A stretch of DNA of 64,000 bases, taken from NCBI GenBank assembly GCA_019420305.1, contig JAHZHL010000029.1, positions 124,001 through 188,000 of the forward strand, given 5' to 3'. Under the pieces are notes generated by a model. The model saw nothing but the letters and a program-made list of their open reading frames with translations, did no database searches and had not been told where the DNA came from. Of the stretch, positions 8,371 through 16,623 are shown piece after piece. Origin of the DNA: Bacillota bacterium. Its GTDB lineage: Bacteria; Bacillota; Clostridia; Peptostreptococcales; Anaerovoracaceae. The position numbers and the translations under genes are program-made. Numbering within the stretch: position 1 is the stretch's first letter; every line of letters starts with the position of its first letter.

Positions 8371-8389
8371 AGCCGGGATTTCTCCGGCT
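8371..8389 (-). terminator. Hairpin terminating the murB-whiA-thioesterase operon
   Basis: AGCCGG and CCGGCT arms straddle the thioesterase stop codon, with a broken T-tract (GTTTTCTGTTTTT) after them on the minus strand. A second hairpin, GGCGATCT/AGATCGCC in 8302-8345, follows the forward gene at 7499-8290. Confidence 0.5.
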
Positions 8390-8804
8390 ATTTCATCGCA
8401 TTTACCAGTTTTTCATATAAGTCCGGGAACTCTTTCTTCAGACGCAGCGGCCTTAAATCCGTATCCGTAACTCCATGGCTGCTGCTTCCCGTAACTTTCA
8501 CCTCGCCGCTTTCTTTCCCCACGACTTCATAAGCGAGGTAGACGCTGGCTCCTTTTACCTTATCAACCCAGGTGCGGATAAGTACTACCTCATCAAACAT
8601 CGCGGGAGACTTATAGTCGCAGGCAACTCCGATGACCGGCATCCAGATCCCCATTTTTTCCAGCTTGGAATAAGGATATCCGATGGTGCGAAGCATATCA
8701 TTTCTCCCCATCTCAAACCAGCGAATATAATTAGAATGATGTACAATCGCCATAGCGTCGGTTTCTACATAGGCGACCCGGTGTTCCAGCTCAAACTTTC
8801 TCAT
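8388..8804 (-). CDS. Acyl-CoA thioesterase, hotdog fold (YbgC/4HBT family)
   Basis: The 138-residue protein has the 4HBT signature near the N-terminus, YVETDAMAIVHHSNYIRWFEMGRNDML. The Asp of ETDAMAIVHH is the usual catalytic carboxylate of the 4-hydroxybenzoyl-CoA thioesterase type. It hydrolyses an acyl-CoA, probably in the cytoplasm; the chain specificity is unknown. It is the last gene of the murB-PHP-rapZ-whiA run, 12 bp after whiA, and ends with TAG. Confidence 0.88.
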   Translation of the reverse strand: MRKFELEHRVAYVETDAMAIVHHSNYIRWFEMGRNDMLRTIGYPYSKLEKMGIWMPVIGVACDYKSPAMFDEVVLIRTWVDKVKGASVYLAYEVVGKESGEVKVTGSSSHGVTDTDLRPLRLKKEFPDLYEKLVNAMK

Positions 8805-8816
8805 AAAATCCTCCTT

Positions 8817-9758
8817 TTATAACTTGCCTGCCAGTTCCTCAATCTTGCGGAACCGGTTGTTGAGGCCTGATTTTTTCATAGGCGGATCCATCATATCCGC
8901 CAGCTCCTGCAGGGTGGCTTCCGGGTTTTCCAGACGCAGCACCGCTACTTCCCTCAATTTGTCCGGCAAAAATGCCAGCCCCTTCGTTTCCTGAATCTTG
9001 CGAATCCAGGAAAGCTGTTTTTCCGCGGCTTTCAAAGTTTTATCAATATTAGCGTTGTCGCAGTTGTTGATGCGGTTAGCTTTGTTGCGGATTTCTTTTG
9101 TAATCCGCACATCCTCGAAAGCGAAAATCTGCGAGTGGGCTCCCATAATGGCCAGGATATCAATAATCTGCTCCGCTTCTTTCACATATACCGCGTAATT
9201 CTTCTTGCGGGCGGAAACTTTCGCGTGGAGATCCACAAAGCTGTTGATGAGCTTTTTCACATCTCCCGCCAGGATCTGGCTGCTGCAGCTGAATTCCAGA
9301 TGATAGCTTTTTTCCGGATCCGTAATGGTTCCGGAAGCCAGAAAAATTCCCCGAAGGTACGCTTTTCTGCAGCATTTGGTCCGGATCAGCCCGTCATAAA
9401 TACCATCGCTGATGTAATTCATCCCTTCTTTCACCATCAGAATTCCCGTCTCCCGGAGGATCTGCTCACTCAAATTCTCAGGTCCTATGGAAAGAAGATA
9501 AGAGCGGCCCTTTTTCAGACCGCTTCCCTGTCCCACCGCAAGTTCCGCATCGATCCCGAAGTATTCCTTCAGCATCCTTTTGTAATGCCGGGCCACTGCC
9601 GGATGTTCCGTCGCTGTCACGATTTCAAATTTTCCTCCCCCCGCCAGCCGGATGCTCCCGCACATACGGATAAATCCCGCGATTTCCGCCAGCATACAGC
9701 ACTTTTTTTCCGGCTCAACATGGGCGAGCTCATTTTTGGTATCTGCTGAAAAAGACAT
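8817..9758 (-). CDS. whiA: DNA-binding protein WhiA
   Basis: The 313-residue protein matches WhiA in length and architecture. An N-terminal LAGLIDADG-like domain begins with MSFSADTKNELAH and includes YLRGIFLASGTITDPEKSYHLEF. A C-terminal helix-turn-helix follows (ATLQELADMMDPPMKKSGLNNRFRKIEELA, given here by its key stretch). In Actinobacteria WhiA controls sporulation; in Firmicutes it affects division and metabolism. It lies 8 bp after rapZ. The usual gene between the two, yvcK, is missing here. Confidence 0.95.
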   Translation of the reverse strand: MSFSADTKNELAHVEPEKKCCMLAEIAGFIRMCGSIRLAGGGKFEIVTATEHPAVARHYKRMLKEYFGIDAELAVGQGSGLKKGRSYLLSIGPENLSEQILRETGILMVKEGMNYISDGIYDGLIRTKCCRKAYLRGIFLASGTITDPEKSYHLEFSCSSQILAGDVKKLINSFVDLHAKVSARKKNYAVYVKEAEQIIDILAIMGAHSQIFAFEDVRITKEIRNKANRINNCDNANIDKTLKAAEKQLSWIRKIQETKGLAFLPDKLREVAVLRLENPEATLQELADMMDPPMKKSGLNNRFRKIEELAGKL

Positions 9759-9766
9759 ATTCTCTC

Positions 9767-10615
9767 CTATAAATCCCGATGCTCCACGGTAACGCGTTTT
9801 CCCTTCGCCCTCAGGCGCTCCGCCATTTCATTGGCTGCCGAAACGGATCGGTGCTGTCCTCCGGTGCAGCCAAAAGCCAGATTCAAACTGTATTTCCCTT
9901 CCTTCATATAGTAGGGAATCAGATCCAGGAGCATCTTCTCGGTTCGATCCATGAAATCCCGAGCCACCTCCTGCTTCATAACGTAATCCCGCACCTTCTT
10001 GTTATTTCCGGTCAGGCTGCGCAGGGATTTTACATAGTACGGATTTGGAACAAACCGCATATCAAAGACCATATCCGCTCCAAGAGGCATGCCCCTTTTA
10101 TAACCGAAGGACATCACATTAAGAACAAAGGTTTTCTCACTCTCCCCGGAGGTGATCAGATCCTTTACCTCCTCCCACAGGCGCGCCACCTTCATGTTGG
10201 AAGTATCAATAATATAGTCAGCCCGCGCCCTGAGATTTTTCAGCATTTCAGTCTCACGTTTCAGACCTTCCAGCGTACTCTCTCCCCTGGCCAGAGGGTG
10301 TTGTCTCCTTGTCTCGCTGTACCTGCGGATCAGTACCAGTTCCGAAGCTTCCAGGTATAAAATCTTATAGTTGATTCCGCTGGCCTCCAAATCCTCCAGC
10401 GCCTTTTCCATATCCGCGAAAAGCTCGCCGCCTCTTACATCTACAGCAAAGGCCGCCTTTTCAATGGGGGTAGACTCACCCGCCGCAAGCTGGACAAAGC
10501 TCTTAATCAATGCCGGCGGCATATTGTCCACGCAGTAGTACCCCAGATCCTCCAGGCAGTTCATCGCCTGAGTCTTTCCTGCTCCCGATAATCCCGTTAC
10601 AATGACTGTGTTCAT
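9767..10615 (-). CDS. rapZ: Nucleotide-binding RNase adapter RapZ (YvcJ)
   Basis: The 282-residue protein has an N-terminal Walker A (TGLSGAGKTQA, residues 7-17) and the C-terminal RapZ domain with MSFGYKRGMPLGADMVFDMR and the conserved FGCTGGQHRSV. In E. coli RapZ guides RNase E to the GlmZ small RNA; in Bacillus the homologue YvcJ hydrolyses GTP and affects competence. The gene overlaps the upstream PHP gene by 4 bp (ATGA type) and ends with TAG. Confidence 0.95.
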   Translation of the reverse strand: MNTVIVTGLSGAGKTQAMNCLEDLGYYCVDNMPPALIKSFVQLAAGESTPIEKAAFAVDVRGGELFADMEKALEDLEASGINYKILYLEASELVLIRRYSETRRQHPLARGESTLEGLKRETEMLKNLRARADYIIDTSNMKVARLWEEVKDLITSGESEKTFVLNVMSFGYKRGMPLGADMVFDMRFVPNPYYVKSLRSLTGNNKKVRDYVMKQEVARDFMDRTEKMLLDLIPYYMKEGKYSLNLAFGCTGGQHRSVSAANEMAERLRAKGKRVTVEHRDL

Positions 10616-11349
10616 TTCTTCTCCCTTAAATTCACAATTCTGGAAAGGTCCAGACCCGCTTCCTTCGCCCGTACCAATCCGCTTTCAAAATCTCCGACCC
10701 GCTCGGGGGAATGAGCGTCACTGCTGATAATAAACTGAGCGTCTGTCCGCGCCGCAATTTTAATCTCTTCTACGGTCAGGTGCGGATGCCTCGTATTGAT
10801 TTCCATCAGCGTATCTGTATCCGCGCACGCTTCCGCGATGGGAAGGATGTCAAAGGGACCCTTGTCCCCGGGATGGGTAAGGATGGAAATGTCGTTTTCA
10901 TACAGGGCTTTGATTACCATATCGGTATTTTTTGTTTTCAGCCGCTTTTCTCCCAACTTCAGTCCATGCCCCCAGATCCAGTTGGAGATACTGTAACACC
11001 CGGGGATGCCGTAATGATACCCCGCGATTACGAAATCATACTGATCATACTCTTCCGGCGTTACGTCCAGATGATTGCCGTTTTTTACAATGTTTGCCTC
11101 CACGCTCAGACGGATCTGAATCTGCGGGTATTTTCGGTTCAGAGCCTCAATTTCCTCCCGCATCTTTGGCACGTCTTCCCGTTTTATTCCGTAAAACCGG
11201 TGTCCCGGTCCGTGATCGCTAATAGCGATATGGGACATCCCCTTTGCAATCGCCGCCTTTACATTATCTTCAATGCTCCCCGTCCCATGGGAATAAATCG
11301 TATGGGTGTGGAGATCATATCCCATCTCATATTTCTTTGTCTTCTCCAA
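10612..11349 (-). CDS. PHP-domain metal-dependent phosphatase (YcdX-like)
   Basis: The 245-residue protein has the PHP metal-site motifs: YDLHTHTIYSHG at the N-terminus, ISDHG about 40 residues later, and SSDAHSPERVGDF near the C-terminus. It probably binds three metal ions and hydrolyses a phosphoester; the substrate is unknown. It overlaps the 3' end of murB by 23 bp and rapZ by 4 bp, so the three genes are translationally linked. Confidence 0.85.
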   Translation of the reverse strand: MEKTKKYEMGYDLHTHTIYSHGTGSIEDNVKAAIAKGMSHIAISDHGPGHRFYGIKREDVPKMREEIEALNRKYPQIQIRLSVEANIVKNGNHLDVTPEEYDQYDFVIAGYHYGIPGCYSISNWIWGHGLKLGEKRLKTKNTDMVIKALYENDISILTHPGDKGPFDILPIAEACADTDTLMEINTRHPHLTVEEIKIAARTDAQFIISSDAHSPERVGDFESGLVRAKEAGLDLSRIVNLREKK

Positions 11350-12247
11350 TGATTCTCACCTCCGGCTCCAGTTGAACGCCAAATTTATCTAAGACAGTTG
11401 CCTGTACAATTTCCATAAGCTGTATAATCTCCGTTGCCGTAGCGGCGCCGTTATTTACAATAAATCCGCTGTGAAGAGGCGAAACCTGGGCGTCCCCCAC
11501 CGAAAGCCCCTTAAGCCCCGCGTCCTGGATCAGCTTTCCCGCGAAATACCCTTCTGGCCGCTTGAAAAAGCTTCCCGCGCTGGGCAGAGAAACCGGCTGC
11601 TTGGCGTTTCTCTTTGCCGCCAGCTCCTTCATTTCTCTGCCAATCGCCTCTTTATCTCCTTTTTTTAACTGCAGCACCGCTTCCAGCACCAGATCTCCGG
11701 TTTCGTGAAGCACGCTGTGACGATATCCCAGCTGCAGTTCGCCGCAGCTGAGGGTATATTCCCGGCTGCCGTCCTTTTCCAAAATTCTGGCTTCCTTGAT
11801 AATATGCGACATTTCTCCGCCGTAAGCGCCCGCGTTCATAAAAACCGCGCCCCCCAGACTCCCCGGAATGCCGCTGGCAAATTCAAAACCGGTCAGCTCC
11901 GCCGAAAGAGCCGCTCTGGCAACCGAGGACATCAGCGCGCCGCATCCCACGGTCAGAATCTCTCCTTCCGCGCGGATTTCCCCGAAAGCTTCCCCCAGCT
12001 TAAGAATCACGCCCCGGTAGCCGCCATCCCGCACCAGAATATTCGAGCCGTTCCCCATGACCATGCAGGTCTTTCCTGAATCCGCCAGTATTTTAAGCAC
12101 CTCCCGCAGCGCCCGCACGCTCCGCGGCATTACGAGAAGCTCTGCTCTGCCTCCCGCGCGAAAGGAAGTGAATCGCCTCATATCACAATCCTCGATCACA
12201 GATCCCGCCCCGGCGGCATACTCGATCCGCTCCTTCAAAGTTGTCAT
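11327..12247 (-). CDS. murB: UDP-N-acetylenolpyruvoylglucosamine reductase
   Basis: MurB reduces UDP-GlcNAc-enolpyruvate to UDP-N-acetylmuramate with NADPH and FAD, the second committed step of peptidoglycan synthesis. The protein shows the FAD-binding stretch (MVMGNGSNILVRDGGYRG), the SIPGSLGGAVFMNAGAYGGE-type motif and the SAGSFFKRPEG segment, which carries the catalytic Ser. I chose ATG at 12247 (306 residues) because AAGGAGG precedes it; an upstream extension to 12280 would add an uncharacteristic basic leader. It heads the murB-PHP-rapZ-whiA operon. Confidence 0.95.
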   Translation of the reverse strand: MTTLKERIEYAAGAGSVIEDCDMRRFTSFRAGGRAELLVMPRSVRALREVLKILADSGKTCMVMGNGSNILVRDGGYRGVILKLGEAFGEIRAEGEILTVGCGALMSSVARAALSAELTGFEFASGIPGSLGGAVFMNAGAYGGEMSHIIKEARILEKDGSREYTLSCGELQLGYRHSVLHETGDLVLEAVLQLKKGDKEAIGREMKELAAKRNAKQPVSLPSAGSFFKRPEGYFAGKLIQDAGLKGLSVGDAQVSPLHSGFIVNNGAATATEIIQLMEIVQATVLDKFGVQLEPEVRIIGEDKEI

Positions 12248-12403
12248 TTCCCTGCCCCTCCTTCTTTTCCAATCATCCAATTTATTATATACGGAAGTCT
12301 CCGTTTTCAGACAGCCGCGCGCACCTTTGCGCCTGCAAATTCATTTTACAACAATTATACATTAAAGTCTTTATCTTTTTGTGGATTTTTTACAAAAATA
12401 GGG

Positions 12404-12431
12404 TTGATTTTTCAGACCTTTGTTGTATAAT
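12404..12431 (+). promoter_or_regulatory. Sigma-A promoter of argGH
   Basis: TTGATT (12404-12409), 16 bases, then TATAAT (12426-12431). This leaves a leader of about 75 nt before the argG start at 12511. I see no clear ARG-box palindrome. Confidence 0.7.
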
Positions 12432-12510
12432 TAACCTATGTTTTAAATTTTTATTCATCACGTGAATTAAATATTCATTTCCATAAGGAAGACAAAAGGG
12501 AGGAAACAAA

Positions 12511-13779
12511 ATGGCAAAAGAAAAAGTAATACTTGCCTATTCGGGTGGACTTGACACTTCGATTATTATGACATGGCTGAAAGAGAACTACGACTACGAC
12601 GTAATCGCGGTCTGCTGCAACGCCGGACAGAAAGAGGACTTCGCGGCGATTGAGAAAAAAGCGCTGGCAACAGGCGCGAGCAAAGCGATTACCGTTGATA
12701 TGCGGGAAGAGTTCATTACCGATTTTATCTGGCCGACATTGAAAGCCGGCGCAGTTTATGAAAACGAATATATGCTGGGAACCTCCATGGCAAGACCTCT
12801 GATGGCCAAAAAGCTGGTGGAAATCGCGCAGCAGGAAGAGGCCTTCTATATCGCTCACGGCTGCACAGGTAAAGGAAATGACCAGGTTCGATTTGAAACT
12901 ACCATTAAAGCGCTGGATCCGGCCATCAAAATTATCGCTCCATGGAGATTCTGGGATTTTGAGTCCAGGGAAGATCTGCTGGAATACGCCAAATCCCACA
13001 ACATTCCGATTAACCAGAGTGAAGCGAAGATTTACAGCCGCGATGAAAACATCTGGCACATCAGCCACGAGGGCGGCGAGCTGGAAAATCCCTGGAACGA
13101 ACATTACGACACCATCCACGTTCTTTCCGTACCTCCGGAAAAGGCTCCGGACAAGGTGACCTATGTGGATATTGATTTCGAAGCCGGCGTCCCGGTAGGA
13201 CTGGACGGGGAAAAAATGGGACCCATCGAACTGCTGACAAAGCTCAACGAACTGGGAAGCGTCAACGGCGTCGGTACCGCCGACATTATTGAAAACCGCC
13301 TGGTGGGAATGAAGTCCCGCGGCGTATATGAAACTCCGGGAGGAACCATCCTTTTCGCGGCTCACTCTGCTCTGGAAAAACTGATCTTAGACAGAGATAC
13401 GACTCAGTACAAATATATTGTAGCGCAGAAATTCGCGCAGCTGGTTTACGACGGCCTGTGGTTTACCCCTCTGCGGGAAGCCATCTCCGCTTTTGTGGAC
13501 GAAACCCAGAAGCTGGTTACCGGAACAGTTAAAATGAAGCTTTACAAGGGAAGTGCCACCGCGGCGGCCCGCAAGTCCCCGAATTCCCTGTACAGCGAAG
13601 AATTCGCTACATTCAGCAAGGATGAAGTTTACAACCAGAGCGATGCGGACGGTTTTATCAACCTCTTCTCACTGCCTCTGAAGATCCGCGCAATCCAGAA
13701 ACAGAACAAAGAAGGAGGAGCAAAACCGCATGAAACTTTGGAAAGGAAGGTTCTCAAAGGCGGCGACTTCGTCCGCTGA
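12511..13779 (+). CDS. argG: Argininosuccinate synthase
   Basis: ArgG joins citrulline and aspartate with ATP to make argininosuccinate. The 422-residue protein begins with the N-type PP-loop motif AYSGGLDTSI (residues 9-18) and carries the family stretches AHGCTGKGNDQVRFE and APWR. The length is slightly above the usual 400-410. It starts with ATG at 12511 after GGGAGG. The last 50 bp overlap the start of argH, so the pair is tightly coupled; together they are the final steps of arginine synthesis. Confidence 0.97.
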   Translation: MAKEKVILAYSGGLDTSIIMTWLKENYDYDVIAVCCNAGQKEDFAAIEKKALATGASKAITVDMREEFITDFIWPTLKAGAVYENEYMLGTSMARPLMAKKLVEIAQQEEAFYIAHGCTGKGNDQVRFETTIKALDPAIKIIAPWRFWDFESREDLLEYAKSHNIPINQSEAKIYSRDENIWHISHEGGELENPWNEHYDTIHVLSVPPEKAPDKVTYVDIDFEAGVPVGLDGEKMGPIELLTKLNELGSVNGVGTADIIENRLVGMKSRGVYETPGGTILFAAHSALEKLILDRDTTQYKYIVAQKFAQLVYDGLWFTPLREAISAFVDETQKLVTGTVKMKLYKGSATAAARKSPNSLYSEEFATFSKDEVYNQSDADGFINLFSLPLKIRAIQKQNKEGGAKPHETLERKVLKGGDFVR

Positions 13780-15100
13780 CGAGTTCAACGCCTCTATCGA
13801 ATTCGACCAGAGGCTGTACAAAGACGATATTAAAGGAAGCATCGCTCACGCGACCATGCTGGGACGCCAGGGAATCATTCCCCAGGCGGACGCGGAGTTG
13901 ATTGTCAAAACCTTGAAAGAAATCGAAGCCGACATTGACGCCGGTAAGGTGGAATTCACCATTGAATCGGAAGATATCCATATGAATATCGAAACGATCC
14001 TTACCGAGCGCATCGGTGAAGCCGGCAAAAAGCTTCATACTGCCCGCAGCCGTAACGACCAGGTGGCGGTGGACATCCGGCTCTATCTGAAAGATGAAAT
14101 TGCCGAAATCGAGAAACTGCTTTCCGCCCTCATGGACACCCTTGTGACCCTGGCGGAAAAGCACCAGGATACGGTAATGCCGGGATATACCCACCTGCAG
14201 AGAGCCCAGCCTGTCACCCTGGCCTATCATCTGCTGGCCTACTACCAGATGTTTAAGCGGGATTCCTCCCGTTTCGCGGATTGCCTGGATCGGATGGATT
14301 ATCTTCCTCTGGGCTCCGGCGCTCTGGCGGGAACCACCTATGATACGGATCGGGAGTTTCTTGCCAGCGAACTGGGATTTAAGGGCGTCTGCCCCAATGC
14401 CATGGACGCGGTGGCGGATCGGGACTTTGCGGTGGAATTTATCAGCTGCTGTTCCATCACTATGATGCACCTGTCCCGCTTCTGTGAGGAACTGATTCTC
14501 TGGAGCTCTGTAGAATTCAGCTTTGTGGAAATTGACGACGCCTATTCCACAGGAAGCAGCATCATGCCGCAGAAAAAGAACCCGGACATGGCGGAACTGA
14601 TCCGCGGTAAAACGGGAAGAGTCTACGGCGATCTGATGAGCCTGCTGACGATTATCAAGGGGCTTCCCCTTGCCTACAACAAGGATCTGCAGGAAGACAA
14701 GCTTCCGGTCTTTGATGCGGGGGATACGCTGAAAGCATCGGTAAATATCTTTACCGAAATGATCGCCACCATGAAAGTAAAGGAAGAAAACATGGAGCGG
14801 GCGGCAAAATACGGCTACATGAACGCGACCGACGCCGCTGACTACCTGGTGACAAAAGGAATTCCTTTCCGTGACTGTCACGAAATCATCGGAAGAATTG
14901 TCCTGTACTGCATCAATAAAGGAATTGCCATTGAAGAAATGTCCATGGAGGAATTCAAATCCTTCTCCGATCAATTTGACATGGATATTTACGACAAAAT
15001 CGCCATCCGCAGCTGTATCAAAGCAAAGCGCTCCCAAGGCTCTACGTCTTTTGACAGCGTAAAGCAGCAGCTTGCGGATATTAAAAAAGCGGGTAAGTAA
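13730..15100 (+). CDS. argH: Argininosuccinate lyase
   Basis: ArgH splits argininosuccinate into arginine and fumarate. The 456-residue protein has the fumarase/aspartase superfamily signature GSSIMPQKKNPD, with the catalytic Ser in that loop, and the YTHLQRAQP motif with its conserved His. The start at 13730 lies inside the argG 3' end and has its own GAAGGAGGAG site 8-12 bp upstream, which supports a genuine 50-bp overlap. A strong terminator follows. Confidence 0.97.
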   Translation: MKLWKGRFSKAATSSADEFNASIEFDQRLYKDDIKGSIAHATMLGRQGIIPQADAELIVKTLKEIEADIDAGKVEFTIESEDIHMNIETILTERIGEAGKKLHTARSRNDQVAVDIRLYLKDEIAEIEKLLSALMDTLVTLAEKHQDTVMPGYTHLQRAQPVTLAYHLLAYYQMFKRDSSRFADCLDRMDYLPLGSGALAGTTYDTDREFLASELGFKGVCPNAMDAVADRDFAVEFISCCSITMMHLSRFCEELILWSSVEFSFVEIDDAYSTGSSIMPQKKNPDMAELIRGKTGRVYGDLMSLLTIIKGLPLAYNKDLQEDKLPVFDAGDTLKASVNIFTEMIATMKVKEENMERAAKYGYMNATDAADYLVTKGIPFRDCHEIIGRIVLYCINKGIAIEEMSMEEFKSFSDQFDMDIYDKIAIRSCIKAKRSQGSTSFDSVKQQLADIKKAGK

Positions 15101-15112
15101 ACCCTCCCTCAT

Positions 15113-15150
15113 AAAAACCCCCGAACCCTTTTCAGGTTCCGGGGGTTTTA
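15113..15150. terminator. Bidirectional terminator between argH and the convergent ATPase gene
   Basis: CCCCCGAACC and GGTTCCGGGGG arms form a hairpin with a single bulge, with A-rich sequence on the left and TTTT on the right. It can serve argGH on the plus strand and the gene at 15148-16485 on the minus strand. Confidence 0.8.
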
Positions 15151-16485
15151 CATAGTATCAGGTTCCTTGAGAAAGTCTTTCAGCCTCCAAATAAGATACA
15201 GAGGAATACTATATGTTTTGGTTCCCTCTACCTCGTGTACACCTGTATTCCTCATGGAGAACTTGAAACCATATTTCGGATGATAGGTTCTGCAGTACTG
15301 GCGGTAACTTTTTGCCCGTGTATTTAGTTCCGCTTTCGCTTCTACTGGAACAATTTCATCTTCATATTCAAATAAAAAGTCCAGTTCAGCCGTATTGCCG
15401 GATCGCCAGAAGTACGGATGAATTCGTTGATTGAGCAACTCTGTCAGCACAAAATTTTCTGTAAAAGCCCCTTTAAAATTTCTGTACATTTCCGTGTTTT
15501 CCATGATCGTTTTATAAGAAACACCTGATTTTCTGCGGAGCAATCCCACATCGGACAGGTACACTTTAAAAAAAGAAGCATCCGCGCAAAACGAAAGAGG
15601 CAGTTCCGGCTGAGAAACCAGTTCCAGCTTATACACCAGTCCGGCATCAACAAGCCATTCAAGAGCATCTTCCAGTTCGCTCGAACGTTTTCCCTTTTTC
15701 ACATGGGAAAAAATAAATTTATGATTATCCTTCGCAAGCTGTTTGGGAATCGACTCCCAAATCCAACTCAGTTTCGGAATATCCGTTTTCGGAGCATGCT
15801 TTGCGAAATCACTGCTGTAGTCCTGCAGAATATTATCCTGCAGTCTTTCCACTTCTGTGATATTATGGGTTTCCACCCATTTTGCGGCGACTTCCGGCAT
15901 TCCTCCCACAATATAATAATATTTTAGAGCTTGTTCCAGCCTGTTTGTATAAAGCTCAGGGAGACTCCGATCAAGACGGTAATTCCGGACGCCTTCATAC
16001 AGTGCCTCCTGCCCGTCCGCCCGTAAAAATTCTGAAAAAGAAAGCGGGTACATCTGCAGACGATCCACTTTTCCTACGGGAAATGAAATCTGTTCTCGTT
16101 TAATTGCCACACCCAGAAGAGAACCTGCACATAAAATATGCAGCTCCCGCTTATTCTCACAAAAATACTTTAGCGATGTAATCGCACTGGGACACGCCTG
16201 TATCTCATCAAAGATTACAAGAGTTTTTCCTGGTATAATTTTCTTTCCTTGTATAATATTCCCAAGTTCGTCAAGAATTCGATCCACATTAAAATCATAC
16301 TCGAATACCGACGCCAGTCCTTTATTGCCTTCAAAATAAAAATACGCGACATCTTCAAAATAACGGCTTCCAAATTCTTTGCAAAGATAGGTCTTTCCGC
16401 ACTGTCGTACACCGGTCAGCAGCATTGGCTTCCTGTCAGCGGAGTCCTTCCAATCTACCAACCTTCTCATAATATCCCGTTCCAA
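15148..16485 (-). CDS. AAA ATPase with DUF4143 domain
   Basis: The 445-residue protein has an N-terminal AAA core with Walker A (GVRQCGKTYL, near residue 25) and Walker B (KTLVIFDEIQACPSAI). A C-terminal DUF4143 domain with a nuclease-like segment (FWRSGNTAELDFLFEYEDEIVPVEAKAE) follows. Its D..E-x-K pattern resembles a PD-(D/E)XK site. Such proteins are common, often multi-copy, and of unknown role. The start appears to be TTG at 16485 with GGGG/GGAG upstream. It is a single gene with its own promoter. Confidence 0.85.
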   Translation of the reverse strand: MERDIMRRLVDWKDSADRKPMLLTGVRQCGKTYLCKEFGSRYFEDVAYFYFEGNKGLASVFEYDFNVDRILDELGNIIQGKKIIPGKTLVIFDEIQACPSAITSLKYFCENKRELHILCAGSLLGVAIKREQISFPVGKVDRLQMYPLSFSEFLRADGQEALYEGVRNYRLDRSLPELYTNRLEQALKYYYIVGGMPEVAAKWVETHNITEVERLQDNILQDYSSDFAKHAPKTDIPKLSWIWESIPKQLAKDNHKFIFSHVKKGKRSSELEDALEWLVDAGLVYKLELVSQPELPLSFCADASFFKVYLSDVGLLRRKSGVSYKTIMENTEMYRNFKGAFTENFVLTELLNQRIHPYFWRSGNTAELDFLFEYEDEIVPVEAKAELNTRAKSYRQYCRTYHPKYGFKFSMRNTGVHEVEGTKTYSIPLYLIWRLKDFLKEPDTM

Positions 16486-16527
16486 GCTCCATCATCCCCT
16501 TTTCACTATCAATCGTAGTATACTCCT

Positions 16528-16556
16528 AATGTATCACTTTATTCACAGGAAAGCAA
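16528..16556 (-). promoter_or_regulatory. Sigma-A promoter of the DUF4143 ATPase gene
   Basis: On the minus strand there is TTGCTT (16551-16556), 17 bases, then TACATT (16528-16533). Confidence 0.6.
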
Positions 16557-16565
16557 CATTTTGTT

Positions 16566-16623
16566 TTGCGTTTTTCATAGGAACTTTTTCAAAAAAATTG
16601 CGTTTTTCATAGGAACTTTTTCA
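16566..16623. repeat. Two 26-bp direct repeats upstream of the ATPase promoter
   Basis: Bases 16566-16591 and 16598-16623 are identical copies of a 26-bp unit with core GTTTTTCATAGGAACTTTTT, at a 32-bp period. The right copy contains the stop codon of the MATE gene. The pair sits just upstream of the -35 box of the ATPase promoter. It could be a recent duplication or tandem regulator sites. Confidence 0.85.

Noticed and set aside
13754..15112. 452-codon open frame opposite argH
   Set aside because: argH is certain on the plus strand; the antisense frame has no supporting motif.
16566..16623. Two direct repeats as a CRISPR remnant
   Set aside because: Only two units with a 6-bp gap, no cas genes, and one unit lies in a stop codon.
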